The position numbers were made by a program, and so were the translations under genes. Of a DNA stretch of 64,000 bases, positions 18,005 to 27,491 are shown in pieces (the first letter of the stretch is position 1; each line of letters opens with the position of its first letter). Source of the stretch: Pseudoduganella danionis (GTDB taxonomy: Bacteria > Pseudomonadota > Gammaproteobacteria > Burkholderiales > Burkholderiaceae_D); assembly GCF_009720775.1 (NCBI RefSeq), contig NZ_WNKW01000010.1:16574-80573 (forward strand), read 5' to 3'. Under the pieces are notes generated by a model, which was given only the letters and a program-made list of their open reading frames with translations, searched no databases and had not been told where the DNA came from.

Positions 18005-18535
18005 TCAGTCGGCCGTTGCCTGCGCCCCGGCTCCGCGGCTCATCAGCGCGGCAAGATCGCTGCCCGAGACCACGCTCTGCACATTCAGCAGCAGCACGAA
18101 ACGTCCCTGCACTTTGCCTATGCCTTGCAGCATTTCAGCGCGTACCTGCGCACCGAAAGTGGGCGGCGCTTCGATATCGGCTGCATCAATATCGAGCACG
18201 GCATTCACGGCATCGACCAAGATACCGATCACAAACGGCCCTTCCGCGCTATCCACTTCCACCACGATGATGCAGGTGCGTTTGCTGATGGCACCAGGTT
18301 CGCGTTCCAGCCGGCGCGCCAGATCTAGCACCGGCACGGCGGTGCCGCGCAGATTGATCACGCCGCTGATACAGGACGGCATCTGCGGCACCGGCGTCAC
18401 GCCCAGATACTCGAGTATCTCGCGCACGGCCAGGATGCCGATGGCGAACATCTCCCGTCCCAGCATGAAACTCAGGTATTGGGCCGAGCCGGCCGCCACT
18501 GCGGGCTGCGCCGGCGCTAGCGTCAGGCTGCTCAT
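18005..18535 (-). CDS. cheW: CheW-like chemotaxis coupling protein (last gene of the che operon)
   Basis: A 176-residue CheW-domain protein that links chemoreceptors to CheA. Signature stretches are QYLSFMLGREMFAIGILAVREIL, ISGVINLRGTAVPVLDLARRL and VIGILVDAVNAVLDI. It is the second CheW in this operon (the other is at 23964-24545) and lies just after an MCP gene, whose stop is 11 bp upstream of this ATG. It may therefore serve that receptor preferentially, which is inference. It has N- and C-terminal extensions of about 15 residues around the domain. The 3' end faces the methyltransferase gene across about 60 bp that contain a weak inverted repeat (GGCGGCA / TGCCGCC). Confidence 0.92.
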   Translation of the reverse strand: MSSLTLAPAQPAVAAGSAQYLSFMLGREMFAIGILAVREILEYLGVTPVPQMPSCISGVINLRGTAVPVLDLARRLEREPGAISKRTCIIVVEVDSAEGPFVIGILVDAVNAVLDIDAADIEAPPTFGAQVRAEMLQGIGKVQGRFVLLLNVQSVVSGSDLAALMSRGAGAQATAD

Positions 18536-18546
18536 GGCGGCCCCGC

Positions 18547-20226
18547 TCAGAACTTGACGAAGTGCGACTCGTCAGGCTCGCTCATTTCTGCCATGCGCCG
18601 GTTGCTGCCCATGCCGCCGCTGCGGGCCGAAGGCTTGCCGGGACGGTGCACCATGGCTGGCCGTACGCTGCGCGTGCCACCGGCCAGCTTGAAGAAGGAC
18701 ATGGTCTGCTGCAGTTGCTCGGCCTGCGAACTCATTTCCTCGGCCGTCGCCGCCAGTTCTTCCGAGCTTGAGGCATTCTGCTGGGTGGTCTGGCTGAGCT
18801 GCGTCACAGCCGAATTTATCTGCCCCACACCGGCCGACTGCTCTTCCGAAGCGGCCGTGATTTCCTGTACCAGATTCGATGTACGGCGAATATTCGGCAC
18901 CATTTCATCGAGCAGACGGCCCGCCTTCTCGGCCAGTTCCACGCTGCTCGATGCCACCTGCTCGATTTCCTGCGCCGCCACCTGGCTGCGTTCGGCCAGC
19001 TTGCGCACTTCCGCCGCCACCACGGCAAAGCCTTTGCCATGCTCGCCCGCGCGCGCGGCCTCGATGGCCGCATTCAGCGCCAGCAGATTGGTCTGGTAAG
19101 CGATATCGTCGATGATGCTGATTTTCTTGGCGATCTGCTGCATCGCAGCCACGGTGGACTTCACGGCCTCGCCGCCTTCAGCCGCTTCCAGCGCGGCCTT
19201 GCTGGCGATGCCGTCGGTGACGCGGGCATTCTCCGTATTCTGCGAAATCGATGCCGTCATCTGCTCGACCGAAGCACTGGTCTCTTCCGTGCCGGCAGCC
19301 TGCTCGCTGGCTGCCTGCGACAGCGACTGGGCCGTGGCGCTGACTTCCTCGGAAGCACTGGCCAGCGCTTCCGCGCCGTTATTGACTTCATTGACCACGT
19401 GCGACAGCTTCTCGATCATGCCTCTCATCGCCGCCAGCAAGCTGGTGGTGTCGCCATTTTTGAGCTCCACATCGGCGCTCAGGTCGCCGTCCGCCACCTG
19501 TCGCACAATCTCGGCCGCATACGCGGGATCACCACCGAGCTGCTTCATGATGCCGTTCAGGATCAATATGCCCACCAGCACCAGCAAGGCCAGCGAAATG
19601 CCACTCGCAACATACATGAGATTGCGGGCCCGCTCAGATGCTAGCTCGGCATTTTTGACCGCATTTTCGCCATACCCCACGTTGAGCGCCACCAGTTTGT
19701 CCAGACTTTCTGAGGCAGCATGGAAGAACGGGCGATTCTCGGCCAGCGTCTTGTGCAGCTGTTCGAACATCTCCTTACGTTTGGCCGGTTCGCTACGCAC
19801 GATCTGTGCTGCCAGCTCATTGACGATGGTATCGCGCGCTTTCCAGGCTTCCCACTGCTTGACGAATACATCCCAGACCTTGGCTTCTTCCGGCTCCTGC
19901 GGCAGAGCATCGTAGGCCTTCCAGGCCTTGTCGATTTCGGCGTAGATCTCCTGCTTGCGCTTGGTCTCATGCGTAAGCGACGCGACTTCCTCAGGATACA
20001 GCGCAGTGGAATCCATCGCGCGGCTAGAGGAACGAAGGGCGGTCTTGCCCTCGTTAATCACCTGCAGTGCTTTCACCGACGGCATGCGGTTCTTGCCTAT
20101 TTCATCGAGCATGACGGCATCCTGCTTCAGGCCATTAAATGCGATTAGTACTACCACCATCAGTGCCAGCACGGCGATCGTCAGTAGCGCGATCAATTTC
20201 GTCCGAACCGTTAAAGTCGAAAACAT
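18547..20226 (-). CDS. Methyl-accepting chemotaxis protein with periplasmic four-helix sensor
   Basis: A 559-residue receptor. It has a first membrane helix (about residues 11-33), a periplasmic helical bundle of roughly 155 residues like the four-helix-bundle MCP sensors, and a second helix (MYVASGISLALLVLVGILIL). A HAMP region and a cytoplasmic signalling domain follow, with the conserved hairpin NAAIEAARAGEHGKGFAVVA. Methylation-type glutamate/glutamine helices flank the hairpin. No CheR-tethering pentapeptide is seen at the C-terminus (it ends SHFVKF). GGGGA precedes the ATG at a suitable distance. The ligand cannot be read from sequence. It lies in the operon between the EAL protein and a CheW. 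Confidence 0.93.
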   Translation of the reverse strand: MFSTLTVRTKLIALLTIAVLALMVVVLIAFNGLKQDAVMLDEIGKNRMPSVKALQVINEGKTALRSSSRAMDSTALYPEEVASLTHETKRKQEIYAEIDKAWKAYDALPQEPEEAKVWDVFVKQWEAWKARDTIVNELAAQIVRSEPAKRKEMFEQLHKTLAENRPFFHAASESLDKLVALNVGYGENAVKNAELASERARNLMYVASGISLALLVLVGILILNGIMKQLGGDPAYAAEIVRQVADGDLSADVELKNGDTTSLLAAMRGMIEKLSHVVNEVNNGAEALASASEEVSATAQSLSQAASEQAAGTEETSASVEQMTASISQNTENARVTDGIASKAALEAAEGGEAVKSTVAAMQQIAKKISIIDDIAYQTNLLALNAAIEAARAGEHGKGFAVVAAEVRKLAERSQVAAQEIEQVASSSVELAEKAGRLLDEMVPNIRRTSNLVQEITAASEEQSAGVGQINSAVTQLSQTTQQNASSSEELAATAEEMSSQAEQLQQTMSFFKLAGGTRSVRPAMVHRPGKPSARSGGMGSNRRMAEMSEPDESHFVKF

Positions 20227-20264
20227 AGTGATTCCCCTCAGAGTTGAAACCGATTGATTTTTTT

Positions 20265-21539
20265 CTACCTCTGTTCCGCCAGCGCTTTCAAACGGCGCCG
20301 GTCATGCTTGATCCACCCCACCAGATCCTGCGCCGGCATCGGTCTGGCCAGCAGATATCCCTGCGCCATATCGCATCCCAGCTTGCCCAACAACTGCCAG
20401 TCTTCCATTAACTCCACGCCTTCAGCCACAGTGGCCACGTTCAGGCTGCGTGCCAGATCCAGCGCGCCTTTCAGCACGCCTAGCCGGTTGGGCCACTGTG
20501 CCGCACCATTGACGAAGGCACGGTCGATTTTCAGTTCCGTGAACGGACAGCGGGCAAACTGCTGCATGGACGAATAGCCGATGCCGAAATCGTCCATCGC
20601 CAGCCCGTAGCCCATCAGGCGCAAGCGTCCCATATTGGTCAGCGCCTGCGACAACTGGCGCATCACCGCCGTCTCCGTCACCTCCCACACCAGCGAGGAA
20701 GTGGGCACGCCGGAGGCTTCCACCAGCTCCGTCATGCGGTCGATAAAGCTGCGCTCGGCCAGATTGTCGGCCGACAGATTGATCGCCACCGTCAGCGGCG
20801 GCAAGCCTGCATGCTTCCATTCCGTCAGCCGTTCCAGCACCTGCTCCACGATCAGCAGCGTGAAGTCGGCCATCAGCGGCGTGCCTTCCAGTGCTTCGAT
20901 AAAGTGCAGCGGCGCCAGCACGCCGCGTTCGGGATGCTGCCAGCGCGCCAGCGCTTCCAGGCCACGCAGATGGCCATTGGCGATGGCGATCTTGGGCTGA
21001 AAATAGGGCACGAACTGTTTCTGCGCTATCGCCGCTTTCAGCACATCGATGCAAGGCCGGTCCGGCTGGGCACAAGCCGTACGCGGCTCGGCCTTGTTGC
21101 CGGCGCGCGCCAGCAGCATACCCAGCGCATCGAGCTGCACGGGTTTGAGCAGAGTGCCCAGCAGGTCGATATGGCCTTCCTCGAAGCTCATGCTTTCGAT
21201 GATTTCCAGCAGCCGGGGATCGCGCGCGCTGACCACGATCAGATGACGGGCCAGACAGCGCTCGCGCAACTGGCAGGTCAGCTCGATGCCATCCATGCCC
21301 GGCATTTCCAGATCCGTCAGCACCAGAAAAGTGCCGAACTCGCCAAAGCGCTCCAGCACCTGCAAGGCTTCGTTGCCATCGCCCGCTTCCAGAATTTCGC
21401 CGAATTCGAGCTGGCGCAACAGCCCGGCCAGATAGCCGCGCTGCACCGTGCTGTCCTCCACCACCAGCACGCGCTGGCCCGCCCACGCCCGTGCCGGCGG
21501 CGGGTTTTCCAGTGCAGCGGTGTTGGTGGTCTGGTTCAT
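20265..21539 (-). CDS. Response regulator with EAL (c-di-GMP phosphodiesterase) output domain
   Basis: A 424-residue protein: an N-terminal receiver (VLVVEDSTVQRGYLAG, phosphoacceptor in LVLTDLEMPGMDG, lysine in LLKPVQ) joined to an EAL domain. Catalytic EAL elements are intact: LEALARW, INLSADN, EVTETAV, MDDFGIGYSS, LKIDRAFV and AEGVE. It should hydrolyse c-di-GMP, probably under control of CheA in this operon. The ATG at 21539 is preferred because GGGA lies 6 nt upstream; another ATG at 21551 overlaps the cheB stop. This gene couples the chemosensory relay to second-messenger signalling, so the pathway may act on surface behaviour and biofilm as well as, or in place of, swimming. Confidence 0.93.
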   Translation of the reverse strand: MNQTTNTAALENPPPARAWAGQRVLVVEDSTVQRGYLAGLLRQLEFGEILEAGDGNEALQVLERFGEFGTFLVLTDLEMPGMDGIELTCQLRERCLARHLIVVSARDPRLLEIIESMSFEEGHIDLLGTLLKPVQLDALGMLLARAGNKAEPRTACAQPDRPCIDVLKAAIAQKQFVPYFQPKIAIANGHLRGLEALARWQHPERGVLAPLHFIEALEGTPLMADFTLLIVEQVLERLTEWKHAGLPPLTVAINLSADNLAERSFIDRMTELVEASGVPTSSLVWEVTETAVMRQLSQALTNMGRLRLMGYGLAMDDFGIGYSSMQQFARCPFTELKIDRAFVNGAAQWPNRLGVLKGALDLARSLNVATVAEGVELMEDWQLLGKLGCDMAQGYLLARPMPAQDLVGWIKHDRRRLKALAEQR

Positions 21540-21550
21540 CAAGAATCCCA

Positions 21551-22624
21551 TCAATACGACAGTTGCTGCAGAATTTCACGGTAGATCAGATTGAGCGGCA
21601 TCGACTTCTCCACTGCCCCGCGCTTGACGGCTTCCTTGGGCATGCCATACACCACGCAGCTCGCTTCATCCTGCGCCACCGTGCGCGCACCGGCCTTGAG
21701 CATTTCCAGCAGCCCCGCCGCGCCATCGTCGCCCATGCCCGTCATGATCACCCCCAGCGCATTGGCGCCGGCCGCACGCGCTGCTGAACGGAACAGCACA
21801 TCCACCGAAGGCCGGTGGCGGTTCACCAGCGGCCCGTCCACCACTTCGACAAAATACTGCGCACCCGTACGGCGCAGCAGCATATGCTTGCCGCCCGGTG
21901 CGATCAGCACTTGCCCCTGCAGCACGCGGTCGTTATTCGCCGCTTCCTTGACCCGCACCTGGCACACGCTATCGAGCCGCGCTGCGAACGCTGCGGTGAA
22001 TTTCTCCGGCATGTGCTGCACCACCACGATGCCGGGCGCCACCCGTGGCAGTGCGGTCAGCACTTCTTCCAGCGCCTGCGTGCCGCCCGTCGAGGTGCCG
22101 ATTGCCACCACCCGCTCGGTGGTGGTGGTCATCGGGCGGCTATCGAGCGGCGGCAGCACCGCATCGGCATTCAGCTTGGCCGTGACGGGTGGTGGTGCAG
22201 GACGGTTGATCAGCTTACCCACACGCGCACCGGCCGCTGCACGCACGGCCGAAATCAGTTCATCGGCACTGTCATGCAGGAACTGCTTGAGGTCCAGCCG
22301 CGGCTTGGTGATGATGGCCACCGCACCGGCGCTGAGCGCTTCCATCGACGTCTGCGCACCTTTTTCCGTCAGGGTGGAACAGATCACCACCGGCGTGGGA
22401 CGCTCGGCCATAATCTTGCGCAGGAAGGTAATCCCATCCATTTTGGGCATTTCCACATCGAGCACGATCACATCGGGCCACTGCACTTTCATGCGGTCGA
22501 TGGCCAGCAGCGGATTGGCCACCGCATAGCTGACATGGATGCCGGGTGCGTCGTTCAGCAGGCCGCTCAGCACCTGCCGCACCACGGCCGAATCATCCAC
22601 GATCATCACATTGATTCCACTCAT
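21551..22624 (-). CDS. cheB: CheB, chemoreceptor glutamate methylesterase / response regulator
   Basis: A 357-residue CheB with a receiver domain (VMIVDDSAVVRQVL, phospho-site D56 in VLDVEMPKMDG) and a C-terminal methylesterase. The catalytic serine is in IGTSTGG (S178), the histidine in VVQHMPEKF (H204) and the aspartate in TGMGDDG (D300). It removes methyl groups from MCPs for adaptation. The start overlaps the cheD stop by ATGA (22621-22624). Its stop is next to the EAL response regulator. Confidence 0.97.
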   Translation of the reverse strand: MSGINVMIVDDSAVVRQVLSGLLNDAPGIHVSYAVANPLLAIDRMKVQWPDVIVLDVEMPKMDGITFLRKIMAERPTPVVICSTLTEKGAQTSMEALSAGAVAIITKPRLDLKQFLHDSADELISAVRAAAGARVGKLINRPAPPPVTAKLNADAVLPPLDSRPMTTTTERVVAIGTSTGGTQALEEVLTALPRVAPGIVVVQHMPEKFTAAFAARLDSVCQVRVKEAANNDRVLQGQVLIAPGGKHMLLRRTGAQYFVEVVDGPLVNRHRPSVDVLFRSAARAAGANALGVIMTGMGDDGAAGLLEMLKAGARTVAQDEASCVVYGMPKEAVKRGAVEKSMPLNLIYREILQQLSY

Positions 22625-23148
22625 AGCCGTCCTTTTTTCATCTGCTTGCCGCCCACCAGCGCCAGCTCCGGCGCCACCTGCCGGCTCAGCACTTCGCCCG
22701 TGCGGATGGTGAATATCAGCTGCCGGTGGCCGACGCCGAACAGGCTTTCCGACACCAGCGGTATGCCGTGTTCGCGCAGGCAGTCGCGCGCAAAATCACC
22801 GTTCTGGGCGCCGATGTCGGGCGCGTTGCTATTCCCGGGGAACATGGCGCCGCCACCAAAAATCTTGCCCTGGCACTGGATCAGTGGCACGCCATGCTGG
22901 GCCAGCCCGTCACACATCAGCTCCATCGCATCGGCGCCGTAGATACCGGGCTGGCTATGGATACGGCGACGGCCGTAGCCGGGCAACTGGAAGTGCGACA
23001 TGGCGCCGATACGCAGCAACGGATGCCACAGCGTGACGGAAACGCAGGATCCCAGCAAAGTGCGTACGCGATATTGTTCATCGCCGACGAACACATCGCC
23101 GGGCATCAGAAAAATATCGATCACTTTGGTATCGGGCATGGTATTCAT
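22621..23148 (-). CDS. cheD: CheD, chemoreceptor glutamine deamidase
   Basis: A 175-residue CheD. The deamidase residues known from Thermotoga CheD have clear counterparts: T30 and C35 in RTLLGSCVSV, and H52 in GAMSHFQLPG; KIFGGGAMFP is also typical. It deamidates receptor glutamines and can aid adaptation. It overlaps cheR and cheB by 4 bp at either end, showing a tightly coupled adaptation module cheR-cheD-cheB. Confidence 0.96.
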   Translation of the reverse strand: MNTMPDTKVIDIFLMPGDVFVGDEQYRVRTLLGSCVSVTLWHPLLRIGAMSHFQLPGYGRRRIHSQPGIYGADAMELMCDGLAQHGVPLIQCQGKIFGGGAMFPGNSNAPDIGAQNGDFARDCLREHGIPLVSESLFGVGHRQLIFTIRTGEVLSRQVAPELALVGGKQMKKGRL

Positions 23149-23951
23149 GGCTTGCGATAAATGGACGGGGCCACCGCCTGCAGCGTGTCATTGATATCGT
23201 TCAGCGTTTCCGAATGGCCGATCAGCAGATAGCCGCCTGGGCGCAGGTGCGTGAGCAGGCGTGCCACCAGTTGCCGCTTGGTCTCCAGATTAAAATAGAT
23301 CATCACATTGCGCAGGAAGATCACATCGAAGCTGCCCAGCTTGGGCAAGTGCTGGTTCAGGTTCAGATGCATGAACTGCACGCGCTGGCGCAAGGTCTTT
23401 TCCACCAGCATGGTGCCGGCTTCCTTGCCCTGCCCTTTCAGGCAGAAGCGGCGCAGCAGGTCGAGCGGGATGCCGCTGGCCCGCTCCATCGAATAGTGGC
23501 CAAGGCGAGCCCGCTCCAGCACGCGCGTGCTGATGTCCGTGCCCAGCACTTCCCATGCGCCGTCGCCCAGCACATCGGCCAATACCATGGCGATGCTGTA
23601 CGGTTCCTCGCCGGTGGAACTGGCGGCACTCCAGACCCGCATGCCGCGCCGCGCTGCACGCGCCTGTTCGGCCAGTTCACGCAGCAGGGCAAAGTGCTTG
23701 GGTTCGCGGAAAAAATACGTCTCGTTGGTGGTCAGCAGATCGACGGCGATCTGCAGTTCGCGGCTATGGTCGCGGTTCTCCAGCATGCGCAGATAGTCGC
23801 CATAACTGTTCAGTTGGTGGTGCGCCAGCCGCTTGGCCAGTCGGCCGCTGACCAGTGCCTGTTTGCCATCGGCCATGGATATCCCCGCCGCATCGTAGAT
23901 GAAGCGCTGGAACTGCGAGAACTCCTTGTCGGACAAGGCCACCACTGTCAT
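23145..23951 (-). CDS. cheR: CheR, chemoreceptor methyltransferase
   Basis: A 268-residue CheR, the SAM-dependent methyltransferase that methylates receptor glutamates. The N-terminal helical domain precedes TNETYFFREPKHFALL, the SAM-binding stretch RVWSAASSTGEEPYSIAM, and DVIFLRNVMIYF near the end. The length is typical. It is encoded between cheW and cheD with an ATGA overlap into cheD. Confidence 0.97.
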   Translation of the reverse strand: MTVVALSDKEFSQFQRFIYDAAGISMADGKQALVSGRLAKRLAHHQLNSYGDYLRMLENRDHSRELQIAVDLLTTNETYFFREPKHFALLRELAEQARAARRGMRVWSAASSTGEEPYSIAMVLADVLGDGAWEVLGTDISTRVLERARLGHYSMERASGIPLDLLRRFCLKGQGKEAGTMLVEKTLRQRVQFMHLNLNQHLPKLGSFDVIFLRNVMIYFNLETKRQLVARLLTHLRPGGYLLIGHSETLNDINDTLQAVAPSIYRKP

Positions 23952-23963
23952 AGATGCCGCTCC

Positions 23964-24545
23964 TCAGGACAAATGCGTGCTGACACTGCCACGTGTCAGC
24001 TCGATGATTTCTTCGCTCGACAGCACATGTTCGATATCGAGCAGGATCACGAACTTGCCGTTGTACTTGCCGATGCCGGCGATGAAATCGGGCCGGATGC
24101 GGGTACCGAAGCTAGGCGCCGGCTCGATGTCGCCGGCGGCGATTTCCACCACCGCGTTGACGGCATCGACCAGCATGCCCAGCACCTGCTTGTCTTCATC
24201 TTCGCCGCCTGCCACTTCGACAATGACGATGCAGCTACGCTTGCCGATCACGCTGGGTGCGCGGCCGAAACGGGCCGACAGGTCCAGTACGGGCACTACT
24301 GCGCCGCGCAGATTGATCACGCCGCGTACGCACGGCGGCATCATGGGTACGGTGGCCAGGCTGCCGTATTCGATGATTTCCTTGATGTGCAGGATGCCCA
24401 CAGCGTACTGCTCGTCGGCCAGCATAAAGGTCAGGAACTGGCTGGGCAGGGCTGCGCCGGACTGCAGCGCGACGATGGCACTGCTGCCATAGGTGATCGC
24501 CTGCGGGGCCAGATCGGGAGCAGCGGGAGTCGCAACGATATTCAT
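23964..24545 (-). CDS. cheW: CheW coupling protein
   Basis: A 193-residue CheW-domain protein with QFLTFMLADEQYAVGILHIKE, VRGVINLRGAVVPVLDL and VNAVVEIAAGDIEP. It joins CheA to receptors. It has an N-terminal extension of about 35 residues before the domain, longer than E. coli CheW. It lies 16 bp after cheA and 12 bp before cheR. Compared with the second CheW (18005-18535) the core is similar, so the two may compete for or divide receptors. Confidence 0.94.
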   Translation of the reverse strand: MNIVATPAAPDLAPQAITYGSSAIVALQSGAALPSQFLTFMLADEQYAVGILHIKEIIEYGSLATVPMMPPCVRGVINLRGAVVPVLDLSARFGRAPSVIGKRSCIVIVEVAGGEDEDKQVLGMLVDAVNAVVEIAAGDIEPAPSFGTRIRPDFIAGIGKYNGKFVILLDIEHVLSSEEIIELTRGSVSTHLS

Positions 24546-24561
24546 GGTTTCCTTTCCGGTG

Positions 24562-26724
24562 TCAGGCGGCCAGTATCGCCGTGCCCTTGCCGCTAACGGA
24601 CTGCATCAGTGCCGCCACATCGAGTATCAGCGCCACTTCGCCGCTACCCAGTATGGTCGAGCCGCTGATGCAGCGCACTTCGCTAAATAGCGGGCTGAGT
24701 GGCTTGATCACCGTCTGGAACTCGCCCAGCAGGGTATCGACCACCAGGCCGGCGCGCTGGTTGCCCAGTTTGAGCACCACGATGCTTTCGCGCCGCGTCG
24801 CGGCGCCGCCCAGGCGGAACAGCTCGCGCAGCCGCACGAAGGGCAGCACCTGCCCGCGCAGATTGCAGTAATCCTGCCCCGGCTCGGTGGCGTATTCGAT
24901 GCACTCTTCTATCATGTCGAGCGGGATCACGAACACCGAGCTGCCCACCTGTACCAGGAAGCCATCGATGATGGCCAGCGTAAGCGGCAAACGTACGGTC
25001 ACGGTGGTGCCCTGGCCTTCTTCGCTGCTGATATCGACACTGCCGCGCAGGGCCTGGATATTGCGCTTGACCACATCCATGCCGACCCCGCGGCCAGACA
25101 GGTTGGTGATCTTTTCCGCCGTCGAGAAACCCGCTTCGAAAATCAGGTTGTAGATTTCGCTGTCCGACAGCTTGCGCTCGGGATCGATCAGGCCCCGCTC
25201 TATGGCCTTGGCCAGTATTCTGTCCTTGCGCAGGCCGCCGCCATCATCACTGACCTGGATCACGATGCTGCCTGATTCATGAAAGGCATTCAGCTTGATC
25301 ATGCCCTTGGCCGGTTTGCCATTGGCCAGCCGCTGGCCGGCCGCTTCGATGCCGTGGTCCATCGCATTGCGCACCAGATGCAGCAGCGGATCGCCGATTT
25401 TTTCCACCACGGTCTTGTCGAGTTCCGTGTCTTCGCCATCGACGATCAGGCCGATATCCTTGCCCAGTTCGCGCGCCACATCATGCACCACGCGCTGGAA
25501 GCGGTTGAAGGTGGCGCCTATCTTCACCATGCGCAGTTCCAGCGCAGCGTCACGCACTTCCTCGACCAGCCCCGATAAGGCTGAAGTGCATTCCTGCAGT
25601 TCGCTGTTCTGCAAATGCTGGCCCACCATGCTGGTGCGGGCACCGGCAATAATCAGTTCGCCCACCAGATCAATCAGCCTGTCGAGCTTGTCGGAATCGA
25701 CGCGTATCGAACGGCTCTCCTGCGCCTTCTGTTCGCTCACCTGGCGCTGCTTGGCCAGTGCCGCTTCCACCACCACGGGCGGCACGTTGCCACCGTCCAC
25801 CAGTATGCTGCCCAGTTGCTGCGGCGCTTCCGCCTCGCTGCGTTCCGATTGCTGCTGCAGGGCGCCGGCCAGTTCCTGCGCCGTCACGCTGCCGCAGCGC
25901 ACCAGTATTTCGCCCAGCCGCGCGCCCTGCTCGGGCAAGGCGCGGATCAGATCGACGTAATGCGACACCTTGCTGTGCGGCGGGATGATGCGGATCTCGG
26001 CATCATCCTGCACGAACTCGAACACGCCGGCGATGGCTTCGCGGTCGGCATTGCTGTCGAAAGCGATTTCAAAACCGAGGTAACACAGCTCGGCATCCAT
26101 TTCATCGGCGGGCGGCATGGCATCGGGCACGGTGGCGATGCCGACGATGCGTCCGAGCTTGGTCAGATAGCGCAGGAAGGCTATCGGGTCCATGCCGTTC
26201 TGCAGCACCTCGCGCCCGAAACGCAGCGAGATATGCCAGTAATCGCTATGACCAGGCTCCTGATCGATGCGCTCTACGCCCGGCTCGGCCGGCAGCACCA
26301 ACGCTGCTTCGCCCGCGCCTTCGGCCGTTTCACCGTCCATATGGCGGCGCAACTGGGCCAGCAGCATTTCGCCTTGCGGTGCCATATCGGGATCGGCATC
26401 GAGGCGGCCCGCCGCCAGCGCATCCGTCAGCTCGGACAGATAATCGCAGCAGGACAGCAGCAGCACGATCATTTCGTCATTGAGGGCCACCGTGCCATCG
26501 CGCACGCCGTCCAGCAGGCTTTCCACTACATGGGTAAAGGCGACGATGTGATCGAGGCTGAACAGACCGGCGGAACCCTTGATGGTGTGGGCGGCGCGGA
26601 AGATCGCATTGATCGCCTCATTCTGATCGCCGGCCAGATCGACGTTGAGCAGCGCGTTCTCCATTTCCTCCAGCAGCTCGCGACTCTCGGTGATAAACGT
26701 CTGTAGTGCTTCATCCAGATTCAT
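24562..26724 (-). CDS. cheA: CheA, chemotaxis sensor histidine kinase
   Basis: A 720-residue CheA. The P1 phosphotransfer domain carries H46 in FRAAHTIKGSAG. The next region (about 150-270), with YWHISLRFGREVLQNGMDP, resembles a P2-type ferredoxin-like domain. P3 dimerisation helices follow (RIDSDKLDRLIDLVGELIIA), then the P4 ATPase with LVRNAMDHGIEAAG and GRGVGMDVVKRN, and a C-terminal CheW-like P5. All kinase motifs look intact. It phosphorylates CheY (27100-27468), CheB and possibly the EAL response regulator. The gene is preceded by the STAS gene and followed by cheW. Confidence 0.97.
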   Translation of the reverse strand: MNLDEALQTFITESRELLEEMENALLNVDLAGDQNEAINAIFRAAHTIKGSAGLFSLDHIVAFTHVVESLLDGVRDGTVALNDEMIVLLLSCCDYLSELTDALAAGRLDADPDMAPQGEMLLAQLRRHMDGETAEGAGEAALVLPAEPGVERIDQEPGHSDYWHISLRFGREVLQNGMDPIAFLRYLTKLGRIVGIATVPDAMPPADEMDAELCYLGFEIAFDSNADREAIAGVFEFVQDDAEIRIIPPHSKVSHYVDLIRALPEQGARLGEILVRCGSVTAQELAGALQQQSERSEAEAPQQLGSILVDGGNVPPVVVEAALAKQRQVSEQKAQESRSIRVDSDKLDRLIDLVGELIIAGARTSMVGQHLQNSELQECTSALSGLVEEVRDAALELRMVKIGATFNRFQRVVHDVARELGKDIGLIVDGEDTELDKTVVEKIGDPLLHLVRNAMDHGIEAAGQRLANGKPAKGMIKLNAFHESGSIVIQVSDDGGGLRKDRILAKAIERGLIDPERKLSDSEIYNLIFEAGFSTAEKITNLSGRGVGMDVVKRNIQALRGSVDISSEEGQGTTVTVRLPLTLAIIDGFLVQVGSSVFVIPLDMIEECIEYATEPGQDYCNLRGQVLPFVRLRELFRLGGAATRRESIVVLKLGNQRAGLVVDTLLGEFQTVIKPLSPLFSEVRCISGSTILGSGEVALILDVAALMQSVSGKGTAILAA

Positions 26725-26769
26725 GGCATGCCCTCAGAACAGATGGAACGTGGGATCAGTCGTAATGCG

Positions 26770-27084
26770 TCAAGCGTGTATCAGTAATGCGTCACCAAAA
26801 AATGCGCCCAGATCGAGCAACTGGAACACTTCCACCACGGGCTGGCTATGCTGCACCAGCCGCAGTTCGCGCTGCTCGGCCTGCGCGGTCTGCTTGGCCA
26901 GCATCAGCACTTGCAGGCCGGCCGTATCGAGTTCCGTCACGCCGGCCAGATCCAGCTCCAGCACGGGGCTCGCGCGCAGCGCCGCCAGCACCTGCTGCCT
27001 GACTTCGGCCGCATGGTAGATAGTCAGCTCACCCTCGAGGGCCAGATGGCCTACGTTATCCTGCGCAGTTGGCGTCGCGGACAT
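26770..27084 (-). CDS. STAS-domain protein (anti-sigma factor antagonist type) in the che operon
   Basis: A 104-residue single STAS domain. The hallmark strand-loop is LAGVTELDTAGLQVLMLAK. In SpoIIAA-type proteins this loop has a phosphorylated serine (DSSG); here it reads DTAG, as in other STAS proteins encoded beside CheA, so classical serine phosphorylation is doubtful though the threonine could serve. Such proteins are frequent in non-flagellar or alternative chemosensory clusters. It lies between cheY (15 bp) and cheA (45 bp). Its partner is unknown. Confidence 0.9.
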   Translation of the reverse strand: MSATPTAQDNVGHLALEGELTIYHAAEVRQQVLAALRASPVLELDLAGVTELDTAGLQVLMLAKQTAQAEQRELRLVQHSQPVVEVFQLLDLGAFFGDALLIHA

Positions 27085-27099
27085 GGCAGCCTCCCCGGC

Positions 27100-27468
27100 T
27101 TAAGGCAGGACCAGCTTGGCCACGGCACCCAGCAGCACTTCCGGCTTGAAGGGCTTGACCACCCAGGCCTTGGCGCCCGCTGCCTTGCCTTCTTCCTTCT
27201 TGCTCTCCTGCGATTCCGTGGTCAGCATGATGACCGGCGTGAAGCGGTAGCTGGGCAGCGCCTTGAACTCGCGTACAAACGTAATCCCATCCATATTGGG
27301 CATGTTCACATCGCACACCACCAGATGGATTTTCTGGCCCGTGCACTTGGACAGGGCATCGGCGCCATCCCGTCCTTCGATCACGTCATAGCCTGCGCCT
27401 TTGAGAGCGATGCCTACCACCTGCCGCAGCGAGGCGGAATCGTCCACCACCATAATTGTCTTTGCCAT
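27100..27468 (-). CDS. cheY: CheY-type single-domain response regulator
   Basis: A 122-residue stand-alone receiver with the acidic pair in MVVDDS, phospho-acceptor D53 in VCDVNMPNMDG, T in IMLTTES and K in VVKPFKP. Such CheY proteins either bind the flagellar switch or serve as a phosphate sink or as signal to another output. No flagellar gene lies in the window to decide. It is the second gene of the che operon. Confidence 0.95.
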   Translation of the reverse strand: MAKTIMVVDDSASLRQVVGIALKGAGYDVIEGRDGADALSKCTGQKIHLVVCDVNMPNMDGITFVREFKALPSYRFTPVIMLTTESQESKKEEGKAAGAKAWVVKPFKPEVLLGAVAKLVLP

Positions 27469-27491
27469 AGTCTTTCTACTCCGGTTACGAA